Origin: Hydrococcus rivularis NIES-593
Lineage (GTDB): Bacteria; Cyanobacteriota; Cyanobacteriia; Cyanobacteriales; Microcystaceae
Assembly: GCF_001904635.1 (NCBI RefSeq)
Contig: NZ_MRCB01000007.1
Span: 62,001-126,000 of the forward strand
DNA: 64,000 bases
Reading direction: 5' to 3'
Shown: positions 18,514-26,266 of the stretch, in pieces
Layout: each line of letters starts with the position of its first letter
Position numbering within the stretch: position 1 is the stretch's first letter
Made by a program: the position numbers and the translations under genes
The notes under the pieces: model-generated
What the model saw: the letters and a program-made list of their open reading frames with translations, nothing else
Databases searched by the model: none
What the model was told of the DNA's origin: nothing

Positions 18514-19512
18514 ATGCGAGTTATTTTTTTTGGAACGCCACAATTTGCCATCCCCACTCTGGAAAGTTTGCTCAACCATCCAGATTTTGAGGTGATTGCT
18601 GCCGTCACTCAACCCGATAAACCGCGCGGTCGGGGAAATCAACTCACGCCCTCACCCGTGAAAAAAGTAGCGCTTGCCCATCAAATCCCCGTTTGGCAAC
18701 CCAAGCGCATCAAAAAAGATCCGGAAACCCTGACAAATCTCAGACAAGCCTCAGCGGATGCATTTGTCGTCGCCGCCTACGGACAAATCCTCTCCCCAGA
18801 AATTCTCGCCATGCCCAGACTGGGATGCATTAACGTTCACGGTTCGATTCTGCCCAAATATCGAGGGGCTGCCCCAATTCAGTGGAGTCTCTATCACGGG
18901 GATACTGAAACGGGGATTACTACGATGCTGATGGACGAGGGTATGGATACTGGAGCCATGTTGCTGAAAGCTTATACTCCTGTTGGTTTGCTAGACAATG
19001 CCTATCAAATCGCAGAAATTCTCGCTCGTCAAGGGGCAGATCTCCTCATCGAAACTCTTTTAAAACTAGACAGAGGAGAAATTCAACCCGTTCCTCAAGA
19101 CCCTTCCGAGGCAACTTATGCTCCTCTAATAAAAAAATCAGATTATGTTATCGATTGGACTCGTCCCGCGATCGCCATTCACAATCAAATCAGAGGTTTC
19201 TATCCCAATTGCGTTACTTCCTTCCGAGAGCAACCCCTAAAAGTCATCGCTACTGCCCCCTTGGGAGAAGATTACCGATCGCAACTCCCGCCAGATTTGC
19301 AAAAATTACAACAGCAATGGGATGCTTTGTCTTCTGTGACGGGATCTCCTGGCGAAATCGTTAGCATCGTTAAAAATTTGGGTCCCATCGTTCAAACCGG
19401 CGACGGACTCCTGCTGCTACGGGAGGTTCAGCTAGCAGGTAAGCCCCCTCGATCTGGCTGGGATTTTGTTAATGGTACGCGCTTGACTGTAGGGGAAGTA
19501 TTGGTTTCTTGA
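18514..19512 (+). CDS. fmt: methionyl-tRNA formyltransferase
   Basis: A 332-residue Fmt that formylates initiator Met-tRNA using 10-formyl-THF. The start [20 protein letters not shown] is the canonical N terminus, so I chose ATG 18514 over upstream in-frame codons. The catalytic domain shows [20 protein letters not shown] (formyl-THF hydrolase motif with catalytic His and nearby Asn) and the Asp in [10 protein letters not shown]. The C-terminal anticodon-side domain includes PGEIVS and [15 protein letters not shown]. The stop at 19510-19512 directly abuts the right end of an IS605-type element. Confidence 0.95.
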   Translation: MRVIFFGTPQFAIPTLESLLNHPDFEVIAAVTQPDKPRGRGNQLTPSPVKKVALAHQIPVWQPKRIKKDPETLTNLRQASADAFVVAAYGQILSPEILAMPRLGCINVHGSILPKYRGAAPIQWSLYHGDTETGITTMLMDEGMDTGAMLLKAYTPVGLLDNAYQIAEILARQGADLLIETLLKLDRGEIQPVPQDPSEATYAPLIKKSDYVIDWTRPAIAIHNQIRGFYPNCVTSFREQPLKVIATAPLGEDYRSQLPPDLQKLQQQWDALSSVTGSPGEIVSIVKNLGPIVQTGDGLLLLREVQLAGKPPRSGWDFVNGTRLTVGEVLVS

Positions 19513-19640
19513 CGACTCCCGACGCATGGAATGCGCGGGATTCTTAAACACCATTACTGATATTTAAGCGACACTGGAGATGAGGGACAAATCTCACACC
19601 AGAGGGACTCGCCATTAGTCCTACTAAGGGGGAACCAAAG
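19513..19640 (-). ncRNA. predicted omega-RNA (reRNA) region at the tnpB 3' end
   Basis: For IS605-family TnpB, the guide RNA scaffold is known to come from the tnpB 3' end and the right-end hairpin, with the guide read from flanking DNA. Here the hairpin at 19518-19539 lies between the tnpB stop and the last bases of fmt, so the predicted guide would start at fmt codons just before its stop, read antisense. Placement is inference from element structure. Confidence 0.35.
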
Positions 19641-20719
19641 TTCCCCATATACTTGGCTCGGATATTGTACGAACCAACTCCGTCGCGGTCGAATTGAAAA
19701 CCGCATTTGCATTTATAAGTACGCCCAGATGGTTGGTGTCGCTTGCCGCAAGCCGGACACGTCTGGCTGCTGTAAGCCTCGTCTTGAAGTACAACCTTCA
19801 TTCCGAACTTTTCGGCTTTGTACTCCACCATCCACCGATATTTTCCAAAACTCCAAGAATGTAGTTTTTGGTTAGCTTTTGCACCGTACTTAATTGAATT
19901 TCTGATATCCCGAATATCGCCAATCACAACCGTTTGCACCCCTGCTTTAAATAGGGTGGAAACAAGGTGGGTGGATTGCTTGTGCAGAATATCGTTGATT
20001 TGATTATCAAGTTGGCGGATTATTCTGTGTTTAGTAGCAACAAGACGTTTTCTCCTTTTACTTCCTCGTTTGGTTTTTGAAATTTTCGCATCAAGGTGAG
20101 CTATAGTTTTTGCTCTATACCTAACCTTGGAGCGTATTAACCTGCCACTGTAGATTGTGGTTTTTTCGCCATCATATACAGTTGCCGTTCTAACCTCGCC
20201 CCGATCGATAGCAGCTACTTTTTGTCCCGTAGGACTAGCTATAGTCGTAGTTGAATAAACAGCCCTAAGTTGATAACCCTTGCCTTTTTTCCAACCGATT
20301 TCTACTTGTTTTGGTTTGTCCCATTGCCAAGGTATAACTATGGCTGAATTACCTTTACCGTTAGATAAATGGAGTAGTCCATCTTTGACTTTGATTGCAG
20401 AAGACTTCCAAGTAATTTTGTAGAAATACTTGCGACGACGAGGATATTTGGCTTCGGTTGAACCCGCTCTCTTTCTAGCATTAGCCGACTTAATACTACT
20501 GTAAAAGTTACCAACTATTGCATCGGAAGTATGGGCGTGTAGTTGACTGGACCTACAGAGTTTTTCCATCCCATACTGAGATAGGAATACACCTTTCTTT
20601 CTGACTATTCGCCAGTAAGTAACAAGGGTACGACTATACAATTCACCCGCAGCTCTTGCTAGAATATCTAGCTGTTCTGTTTTTTCTAGGTTAATTCTTC
20701 TTACTGTGTAGCTACTCAT
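19544..20719 (-). CDS. tnpB: TnpB RNA-guided endonuclease (IS605 OrfB)
   Basis: A 391-residue TnpB, ancestor type of Cas12. An N-terminal helical/WED region is followed by a split RuvC domain: first Asp in AAIDRGEVRTAT (D172), a region VVIGDIRDIRN (about 265-273), and FQFDRDGVGS (D344/D346) after a zinc ribbon with CPAC (321-324) and CKC (337-339). The usual RuvC-II Glu is absent from VIGDIRDI. A Glu is found instead in LQDEAYSSQTC (E314), as in TnpBs with a rearranged catalytic site related to Fanzor. ATG 20719 overlaps the stop of the small upstream ORF (ATGAGTAG). The frame is open and looks intact. Confidence 0.88.
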   Translation of the reverse strand: MSSYTVRRINLEKTEQLDILARAAGELYSRTLVTYWRIVRKKGVFLSQYGMEKLCRSSQLHAHTSDAIVGNFYSSIKSANARKRAGSTEAKYPRRRKYFYKITWKSSAIKVKDGLLHLSNGKGNSAIVIPWQWDKPKQVEIGWKKGKGYQLRAVYSTTTIASPTGQKVAAIDRGEVRTATVYDGEKTTIYSGRLIRSKVRYRAKTIAHLDAKISKTKRGSKRRKRLVATKHRIIRQLDNQINDILHKQSTHLVSTLFKAGVQTVVIGDIRDIRNSIKYGAKANQKLHSWSFGKYRWMVEYKAEKFGMKVVLQDEAYSSQTCPACGKRHQPSGRTYKCKCGFQFDRDGVGSYNIRAKYMGNFGSPLVGLMASPSGVRFVPHLQCRLNISNGV

Positions 20720-21016
20720 GATTCGATCGTTGCCTTAAACCAGCGCCGAGAATTTCTTTTGCTCTTAACACGCTATCCCGTTCTTCTTGATTAGCTGGTC
20801 GAATTTGATGTCCAGTAAAACCTCCTGCCGCACATGGCACGTAAACGTGGATAAATCCCTCTGGGGTTAAAGGGGGCTGAAAATTAGGATTTAGCTTGCA
20901 ATTAAAGAGCAGGTGTATTAATCACATTCGGTAATTTTCGATTTGCGGATTTCTTGTGTTCGACTGCAACCAGCGCAGACAACGCTGATTTTAGATTCTG
21001 ACTTTTTCTTAGACAT
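20712..21016 (-). pseudogene. small cysteine-containing ORF between tnpA and tnpB, 1-nt frameshift
   Basis: ATG at 21016 opens MSKKKSESKISVVCAGCSRT with a CxxC pair and continues to ITECD, where a TAA stops it after 33 codons (stop at 20915-20917). Reading on in the next frame gives LLFNCKLNPNFQPP, GFIHVYVPCAAGGFTGHQIR and a charged tail ending QRSNHE at 20712. The full span is 305 nt; adding one T in GATTAATA makes 306 nt, or 101 residues. Its ATG overlaps the tnpA stop by 8 nt (ATGTCTAA) and its stop overlaps the tnpB start by 8 nt (ATGAGTAG). The cysteine spacing suggests a zinc-ribbon-like accessory protein. The frameshift may be real decay, programmed, or a sequencing error. Confidence 0.7.
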
Positions 21017-21407
21017 TTTTTTGATTTTCTATGTACTGTTTAACCGCTGTTAATGGAGCGCCACCTACGGTACTAACAAAATACGAGTTAGTCCATAAAG
21101 TAGGAAGGCGCGATTTGAGCCAGGGGAATTCTTGTCTCAATAGCCTTGAAGAACGACCTTTCATGTAGCGCACAAGTTTAGCTATACCGAATTGCGGGTC
21201 TACTTCTACAAGTAGGTGAACGTGGTCGTCCATTATCTCCATTTCGATAATCTCAGACTGAAATTCATTTGCTACTTGCTGCAAGATTTCCTTCAACTTG
21301 GCATCCACGCCATGAATCAAAACTTTTCTCCGGTACTTTGGACACCAGACGACGTGATACTTGCAAGAGTAAACTATGTTTCGGTTTGACTTAAATTTTC
21401 GCTCCAT
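21009..21407 (-). CDS. tnpA: IS200/IS605 Y1 transposase TnpA
   Basis: A 132-residue HUH-superfamily transposase that cuts and rejoins single-stranded element ends. It has the characteristic VYSCKYHVVWCPKYRRKVL start, the metal-binding HVH pair (H62, H64) in DDHVHLLVE, the WTNSYFVSTVGG stretch, and catalytic Tyr125 in VKQYIENQ. I chose ATG 21407 (MERKFKSN) over an ATG six codons upstream because it matches the usual family N terminus. Full length and apparently functional. Confidence 0.92.
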   Translation of the reverse strand: MERKFKSNRNIVYSCKYHVVWCPKYRRKVLIHGVDAKLKEILQQVANEFQSEIIEMEIMDDHVHLLVEVDPQFGIAKLVRYMKGRSSRLLRQEFPWLKSRLPTLWTNSYFVSTVGGAPLTAVKQYIENQKNV

Positions 21408-21496
21408 GAAAGTAGTATATAACACGGAGCTGTATATCTATCGTGAAGATTCAATGAAGGCGGCTAAAGCCGCGCAGGTCGGCTGATCCCGATGTC

Positions 21497-21886
21497 TAGA
21501 AGACACGGGCTTGCGCCGACGCTTTATCGGTGACGGTTTTTGACGGAGAATCGACAAACAAAGTAGCTAATCCTCGTCACTTTAACCGAATCAAACGCAA
21601 TCTTCGTAGAAAACAGCAGCAGCTTTCAAGGAAGCAGAAGGGTTCAAATAAAAGAGCCAAAGCCAGGAAAAAAGTAGCTTCGGTCTACGAGTATTTGACC
21701 AAGGATCGGGCTGATTTCTACCATAAACTTTCACGCAAGTTAGTAGACGACAATCAAGTCTTAGTTTTTGAAAACCTTAACATTAAGGGGTTGAAGAGAA
21801 CAAGTAGGAGCAATTCTAGGAGGCGCGGGTCGGCGAACGGAGAATCCCCCGCTACAGCAGCGATAGCTGTTTAGCGACGGGAGGTT
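21497..21886 (+). pseudogene. internally deleted TnpB element
   Basis: The frame around 21530-21873 encodes only the middle of a second, different TnpB: TVFDGESTNKVANPRHFNR, then the basic helix NLRRKQQQLSRKQKGSNKRA, then DFYHKLSRKLV and VFENLNIKGLKRTS. The N-terminal half, RuvC-II/III and the zinc ribbon are missing. After a junction near 21815 the DNA becomes an IS605-type right end: gaatcccccgct, a hairpin, then gcgacgggag at 21842-21884. This right end matches that of the intact element in order and sequence (GAATCCC, hairpin, CGGGAG). A MITE-like derivative, oriented opposite to the intact element. Confidence 0.75.
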
Positions 21887-21889
21887 CAA

Positions 21890-22417
21890 TTAATCGATAT
21901 TGCGCTCCACGATCGCGATATTCCACTGACCGAATTGACTGGTTTGAAACGCCACTTTTCGTCCGTCGCCGCTAATGGTTGGGTTGCTGACCGTTCCCCG
22001 CACGTTAGCGCTAAGCAGTTCCGATCGTTGGGTTTTGCGATCGTAGACCATAATATCCGTCTTGCCTCGCTCGTTGGAAACGTAAGCAATGTAGCGTCCG
22101 TCAACACTTAGCGCCGGACTATCTTGACTCGAATCGCCACGATTTAAATTGGGCAAGGAAACGAGGCGGCGCTGTTGCAAGTCGTACAGAAAGATATCGC
22201 GATTGCCGTTGCGATCCGATGAAAATGCCAAATATCGTCCATCGCTGCTATAAGCAGGCGATTCGTCGGGCGCTTGACTATTTAATCCTCCAGTAGGAAT
22301 TTGAGGCGAAATAAAAAGGGCATTGCTACAGCCACCAACCATCAAGGTCAGCAATATAAGTAAAATTTTCAAGATGTTGGACGGTAGGCGATTATGAGAA
22401 CAGCAAATGGAGATCAT
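21890..22417 (-). CDS. TolB-like beta-propeller lipoprotein
   Basis: A 175-residue exported protein with an N-terminal signal (about 14-30) ending in a lipobox-like LMVGGC, so probably lipid-anchored. Three PD40/WD40-like repeats follow: PAYSSDGRYLAFSSDRNGNRD, PALSVDGRYIAYVSNERGKTD and PTISGDGRKVAFQTSQFGQWN. This resembles the C-terminal propeller of TolB, but three blades cannot close a propeller alone. The stop at 21890 is a few bases from the right end of the deleted TnpB element, so a few C-terminal residues may have been lost. The binding partner is unknown. Confidence 0.8.
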   Translation of the reverse strand: MISICCSHNRLPSNILKILLILLTLMVGGCSNALFISPQIPTGGLNSQAPDESPAYSSDGRYLAFSSDRNGNRDIFLYDLQQRRLVSLPNLNRGDSSQDSPALSVDGRYIAYVSNERGKTDIMVYDRKTQRSELLSANVRGTVSNPTISGDGRKVAFQTSQFGQWNIAIVERNID

Positions 22418-22539
22418 AAGCTAATTTCAGGGTTCTAGGAACTTCAGCATATTGGCAGATTAGCCTATACTTTTACTACTGCTACTACTGCAATGAGAAC
22501 GATATTGGAAAAAAACTTTATCAACTCAGGAAAGCGGCT

Positions 22540-23253
22540 ATGAGGACAAAAAAAGTTGCGATCGTTACGGCGGCAAGTCGCGGAATTGGAGCGGGTTGTG
22601 CGCGAGAATTAGCAGCGCGGGGCTACGCCGTTTCGCTCATGGCGCGATCGCCCGATATTTTAAATCTAGCCAATGAGTTGGGCGGCATCGCCACTCAAGG
22701 CTCGATCGCCAACCCTCAAGATTTGCAACGATTAGTTGAGACAACGCTGGCTCGATTTGGTCGCATTGATGCCGCGATTAATAGTTTTGGCGATCCGCCG
22801 CGACCGGATTTACTCTCGATTTCCGATGAAATGTGGCAGGAAAATTTTGAAATGCTATTTCTGAGCGTCGTTCGCATAGCAAGGCTGGTAACAGAACCCA
22901 TGCGACAGGCAGGAGGCGGCGCGATCGTCAATATTTCAGCTTCTGACTCCCACGAACCAGCACTGGGAACCCCTTTTAGCGGAACTCTCCGCGCTGCCAT
23001 GGAAGGATTTACCAAACTCTATGCCAAGCGCTATAAATCCGACAAAATTCGCATGATTTCTGTAGCGCCTTTTTTCGTAGCCGATTCGATGGAAGAGTTG
23101 GAAGGATGGAATGTTCCGACCGATCTCATGTTTGGTCGCCCAGCTACCTATGCCGAGTTTGCCAAAACGGTGGCTTTTCTGCTTTCTGATGATGCCAAGT
23201 TCGTCACTGGCACAACTCTTAAGGTTGACGAAGCCTATTCCGCCGCAATTTAA
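22540..23253 (+). CDS. SDR family protein with atypical active site
   Basis: A 237-residue Rossmann-fold protein of the short-chain dehydrogenase/reductase superfamily. The cofactor loop TAASRGIGAGCA (residues 10-21) and the NSFG stretch (normally NNAG) are present. The catalytic Ser lies in NISASDS. The usual Tyr-x-x-x-Lys is not seen: the corresponding region reads PFSGTLRAAMEGFTKLYAKRY. A subfamily with this kind of change exists among annotated SDRs, so it may use a different mechanism or substrate. The C-terminal FVTGTTLKVDEAYS is typical. It converges on the FHA-PBP gene with only 11 bp between stops. Confidence 0.82.
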   Translation: MRTKKVAIVTAASRGIGAGCARELAARGYAVSLMARSPDILNLANELGGIATQGSIANPQDLQRLVETTLARFGRIDAAINSFGDPPRPDLLSISDEMWQENFEMLFLSVVRIARLVTEPMRQAGGGAIVNISASDSHEPALGTPFSGTLRAAMEGFTKLYAKRYKSDKIRMISVAPFFVADSMEELEGWNVPTDLMFGRPATYAEFAKTVAFLLSDDAKFVTGTTLKVDEAYSAAI

Positions 23254-23264
23254 TCGGGCATTAT

Positions 23265-25511
23265 TTACTGCGCCACCTCTCGCATATAGTCGCCCCACAC
23301 GGCAGCAGCTTGAGCGCTACCGCCCCGCGTCGGAGAATTATCGTCATTGCCCAGCCAAACTCCTGTCACCAGATCGCGCCTGGGAATGTAACCGATAAAC
23401 CAGAGATCGACGGAATCGTTCGTCGTGCCTGTTTTCCCAACTTCCCCCAATCCAATGTGGGCTGCTTTACCCGTTCCACCTCGAACGACTCCTCGTAAGA
23501 GATCGGTCATCCTATCGGCGACAGTAGGCGCGATCGCTTGCCTGCTGGCGGTATTATCCTTCTCAAAAGAATAAATCTCGCGGCAAGTATCGAGATCGTC
23601 GGCATCCTCGCAATCGCTTCCATCGAGAATTCGTTTGATGGCATGGGGACGATTCCAGACTCCTCGATTGGCAAAGGTGGCGTAAGCGCCAGTCATTTCT
23701 AAAACGTTGACTTCGCTCTGCCCCAAGACCAACCCCGGCACTGGATTGAGTTTGGACTTAATGCCCAGGCGACGCGCCATCTCTGCTACCCGATCCAAAC
23801 CGACCTCCCTAGCCACTCGTAGGGCAACGGCATTTTCTGACTGTGCTAGGGCGCGATACATGTCGATATCGCCGCTACTGCGTTCGCAGGGCTTAAACCG
23901 TTGTCCTTGCCAACTGACGGCATCGCACGAGTAGGTTTTCTGGGGAAAGATGCCTTGTTCTAGGGCGGCTGCATAGGCAAATACTTTAAAGGTCGAGCCG
24001 GGTTGCCGCTGTGCCTGAGTCGCTCGATTGAACTGGCTTTCCTTGTAATTTACGCCGCCTGCGAGGGCGAGAACGGCTCCGGTACGGGTATCGATGGTAA
24101 CGATCGCGCCTTGAGAATAATTCAATCTTGCCCCATTCGCGTTTACGGCATTGCGCAAGGCTTTTTCAGCATCCGCTTGCATGTCTAAATCCAGGGCGGT
24201 TTCGACAATAAAATTCCCTTCTTTGGCTAATTCTTCTCCCAGCAGCATACGAAGTTCTTCAAAGACGTAGCTGTAGTAATAGGGAGCAATGATACTGGAG
24301 AGCGCTTCTGTCGCTTTAGGACTGACTTCGATGCGCGATCGCCTTGCTCTATCCGCCTCCTCTGCACTCACCATTCCCAAGCTTGCCATGCGGCTAATCA
24401 CTCGGTTGCGCAGTTGTAAAGCCGTGTCGTAATTCTGCACCGGATTGTAACTATTCGGGGCAGGTAACATCGCTACCAAGGCTGCCGCTTCCGCCAGGGT
24501 CAAATCTTTGGCAGATTTCTCAAAGTAAAACCGCGCCGCATCTTCAAATCCATAGCTTCCCGCCCCAAGATAAACTCGATTGAGATAGGTTTTCAACAAC
24601 TCGTCTTTGCTGTAAACAGCTTCCAGTTTCAAGGCAACTACCATCTCTCGCAACTTCCGTCCCGCTGTATTCTCCCGCCCAACCTCGGAAAATAGGCTTC
24701 GCGCCAATTGTTGCGTGAGCGTACTAGCCCCTTGACGAATTCCCTGTCCGCGCAAATTAACGATCGCTGCTCGCAAAATTCCGTAGGGGTCGATGCCAAT
24801 GTGCCAGTAGTAGCGGCTGTCTTCTGAGGCAATGACTGCCTTGGGCAAATAGGGCGAAAAGTCAGATAAATTTTCCAGTTCCCGGTGAGTATCCTTTTGA
24901 ACGGGACTTAGGGGCGTTTGTTCGTCTCCGGCATAGATGACCACCGGACCCGTTATTCCCAATGGCAGGGGACGGACGGGAATTTTTGTCCACTCATATC
25001 CGATCCATAGGGCTAATATCGCGCAAATTCCCCCAGTTCCGTAAAGAAAGTAGCGAAATCCTTTCACCCAAATTGGCGGCGGATTGTAGTATTTAATTTG
25101 AACGGCGGCGGCGAGTTCTGGCGGACCGAGACTAATCGTATCGCCGTGATAAAGAGAGTGCGATCGCAGTTTGCGCCTGCCGAGATAGATGCCGTTGGTA
25201 GACTGCTCGTCTTTAAGGATAAAAGAGCGGGGATTTTTGCGATCGCGATGCAGCGAGCAATGAACGTGGCTGACAATTGGGTTGCGCACTACGATATCGC
25301 TAGCTCTCGAACTTCGTCCCAAGGTATAGCGATCGCCCACTAACGGGAATCTTTCGGGTTTATCTGTATTCTCATCCCAAATCCACAATTCCGGTACTTT
25401 GGCTCCTTTTTTGAGAACGCCCGTTCTTACTCTTGCCTGGATTTTTTGTACTGCCTGAGTCAACATTCGACTCAGTTGGGTTGGTGACTGTGGCGGCGGA
25501 TTCTTGGTCAT
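23265..25511 (-). CDS. FHA-domain class A penicillin-binding protein (PBP1A type)
   Basis: A 748-residue bifunctional peptidoglycan synthase with an added N-terminal FHA domain. FHA (about 60-140) has YTLGRSS, SHVHCSLHRD and STNGIYLG, the phosphothreonine-binding loop residues. A membrane helix follows (about 152-172). GT51 glycosyltransferase starts with the catalytic Glu in SEDSRYYWHIGIDP and QGASTLTQQLARSLF. The transpeptidase has PGSTFKVF (Ser-x-x-Lys, about 505), SENAVAL and GKTGTTNDSVDLWF (about 692). It polymerises and cross-links murein at the plasma membrane. The FHA domain suggests control by Ser/Thr kinase phosphorylation. ATG 25511 is preferred to an ATG eight codons upstream because the start is then close to the conserved region. 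Confidence 0.92.
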   Translation of the reverse strand: MTKNPPPQSPTQLSRMLTQAVQKIQARVRTGVLKKGAKVPELWIWDENTDKPERFPLVGDRYTLGRSSRASDIVVRNPIVSHVHCSLHRDRKNPRSFILKDEQSTNGIYLGRRKLRSHSLYHGDTISLGPPELAAAVQIKYYNPPPIWVKGFRYFLYGTGGICAILALWIGYEWTKIPVRPLPLGITGPVVIYAGDEQTPLSPVQKDTHRELENLSDFSPYLPKAVIASEDSRYYWHIGIDPYGILRAAIVNLRGQGIRQGASTLTQQLARSLFSEVGRENTAGRKLREMVVALKLEAVYSKDELLKTYLNRVYLGAGSYGFEDAARFYFEKSAKDLTLAEAAALVAMLPAPNSYNPVQNYDTALQLRNRVISRMASLGMVSAEEADRARRSRIEVSPKATEALSSIIAPYYYSYVFEELRMLLGEELAKEGNFIVETALDLDMQADAEKALRNAVNANGARLNYSQGAIVTIDTRTGAVLALAGGVNYKESQFNRATQAQRQPGSTFKVFAYAAALEQGIFPQKTYSCDAVSWQGQRFKPCERSSGDIDMYRALAQSENAVALRVAREVGLDRVAEMARRLGIKSKLNPVPGLVLGQSEVNVLEMTGAYATFANRGVWNRPHAIKRILDGSDCEDADDLDTCREIYSFEKDNTASRQAIAPTVADRMTDLLRGVVRGGTGKAAHIGLGEVGKTGTTNDSVDLWFIGYIPRRDLVTGVWLGNDDNSPTRGGSAQAAAVWGDYMREVAQ

Positions 25512-25599
25512 CGGCGATCGCTCGGACTGGCACACTTACATCTCTACATTAAACTAACCATCAAATCCTTGAAGGGGTTCCATAAATAATTGACAAATA

Positions 25600-25650
25600 A
25601 CAAACCCGCCCCTCTAGCAATAAGGATTTCGGGCGGGCTAGATTTTTTTT
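25600..25650. terminator. strong hairpin with T-run between speD and FHA-PBP
   Basis: CCCGCCC (25605-25611) pairs with GGGCGGG (25631-25637), followed on the plus strand by CTAGA and eight T. On the minus strand the hairpin is followed by TTTGTTATTTG. Since both flanking genes are on the minus strand, it most likely ends speD transcription. Confidence 0.7.
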
Positions 25651-25692
25651 AATTAACAGCAAGCAGAGATAACTCCTCTGGCTATCTACAAA

Positions 25693-26091
25693 TTAGGCAA
25701 CACCTTGAAGAACTACTTCTTCTGAGTGTTGCATCCTACTAGGCGAAATAGGAAACCCTCGTTCAATTTCTTGAACCTTAATTTGCTTAGCTTGAAGCGC
25801 TGTTTGCAAAATTTTCATTGCTTCTATCGGCTTACCTCGTCCGCAGAAAAAGAAATCCGCTGCGAAGTAGCCGTGCTCTGGCCAGGTATGGATAGCAATG
25901 TGCGATTCTGCAAGCGTTGCAGTTGCCGTGACACCATGAGGACTAAACTGATGCACGCACATATCGATCAATGTTGCTTCTCCTGCGGCAATCCCGTCCA
26001 TCAGAGCTTGACGAATTCGTTCGGCATCGTTGAGAAGGTCCGCTGGTGCTTGCCAAGCTTCCAGAATCAGATGGGTTCCCAATTTTTTCAT
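25693..26091 (-). CDS. speD: S-adenosylmethionine decarboxylase proenzyme
   Basis: A 132-residue prokaryotic class 1B AdoMet decarboxylase, which supplies the aminopropyl donor for spermidine. The proenzyme cleaves itself at the Glu-Ser bond in LAESHIAIHTWPEHG to give the pyruvoyl group; the nearby His and Cys (FFFCGRGKP) are the processing and catalytic residues. I chose ATG 26091 (MKKLGTHLILEAW), the canonical N terminus; the frame remains open upstream but is not conserved. The C-terminal RGFPISPSRMQHSEE matches cyanobacterial orthologues. Confidence 0.93.
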   Translation of the reverse strand: MKKLGTHLILEAWQAPADLLNDAERIRQALMDGIAAGEATLIDMCVHQFSPHGVTATATLAESHIAIHTWPEHGYFAADFFFCGRGKPIEAMKILQTALQAKQIKVQEIERGFPISPSRMQHSEEVVLQGVA

Positions 26092-26266
26092 TCTTTCTAT
26101 GTTTACTCCTGCTAAAACCTTCCAAGATATATAGGTATAGCATAGCAAGGTTACAATCTCAATGGCTATCCGTATTTTTGTTGAAAAAATTACAATTAGG
26201 GAAATTACTGAGGTAATCTCCCCAATACTTGCAGTTACTAATAATCGATTTAATTTGTTCCCAAAA

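Larger units (their letters stand above)
19513..21475 (-). mobile_element. IS200/IS605-type element with three overlapping ORFs
   Basis: The element carries, on the minus strand, tnpA (Y1 transposase), a small cysteine-containing ORF and tnpB, each overlapping the next by 8 nt. The right end next to fmt has a hairpin (19518-19539, cccgacgcat / atgcgcggg). The left end has the hairpin gcggctaaagccgc (21460-21473). There are no terminal inverted repeats, as expected for single-strand peel-and-paste elements. The exact left boundary is uncertain. The same type of right end closes the neighbouring deleted element (21842-21884). Confidence 0.8.
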
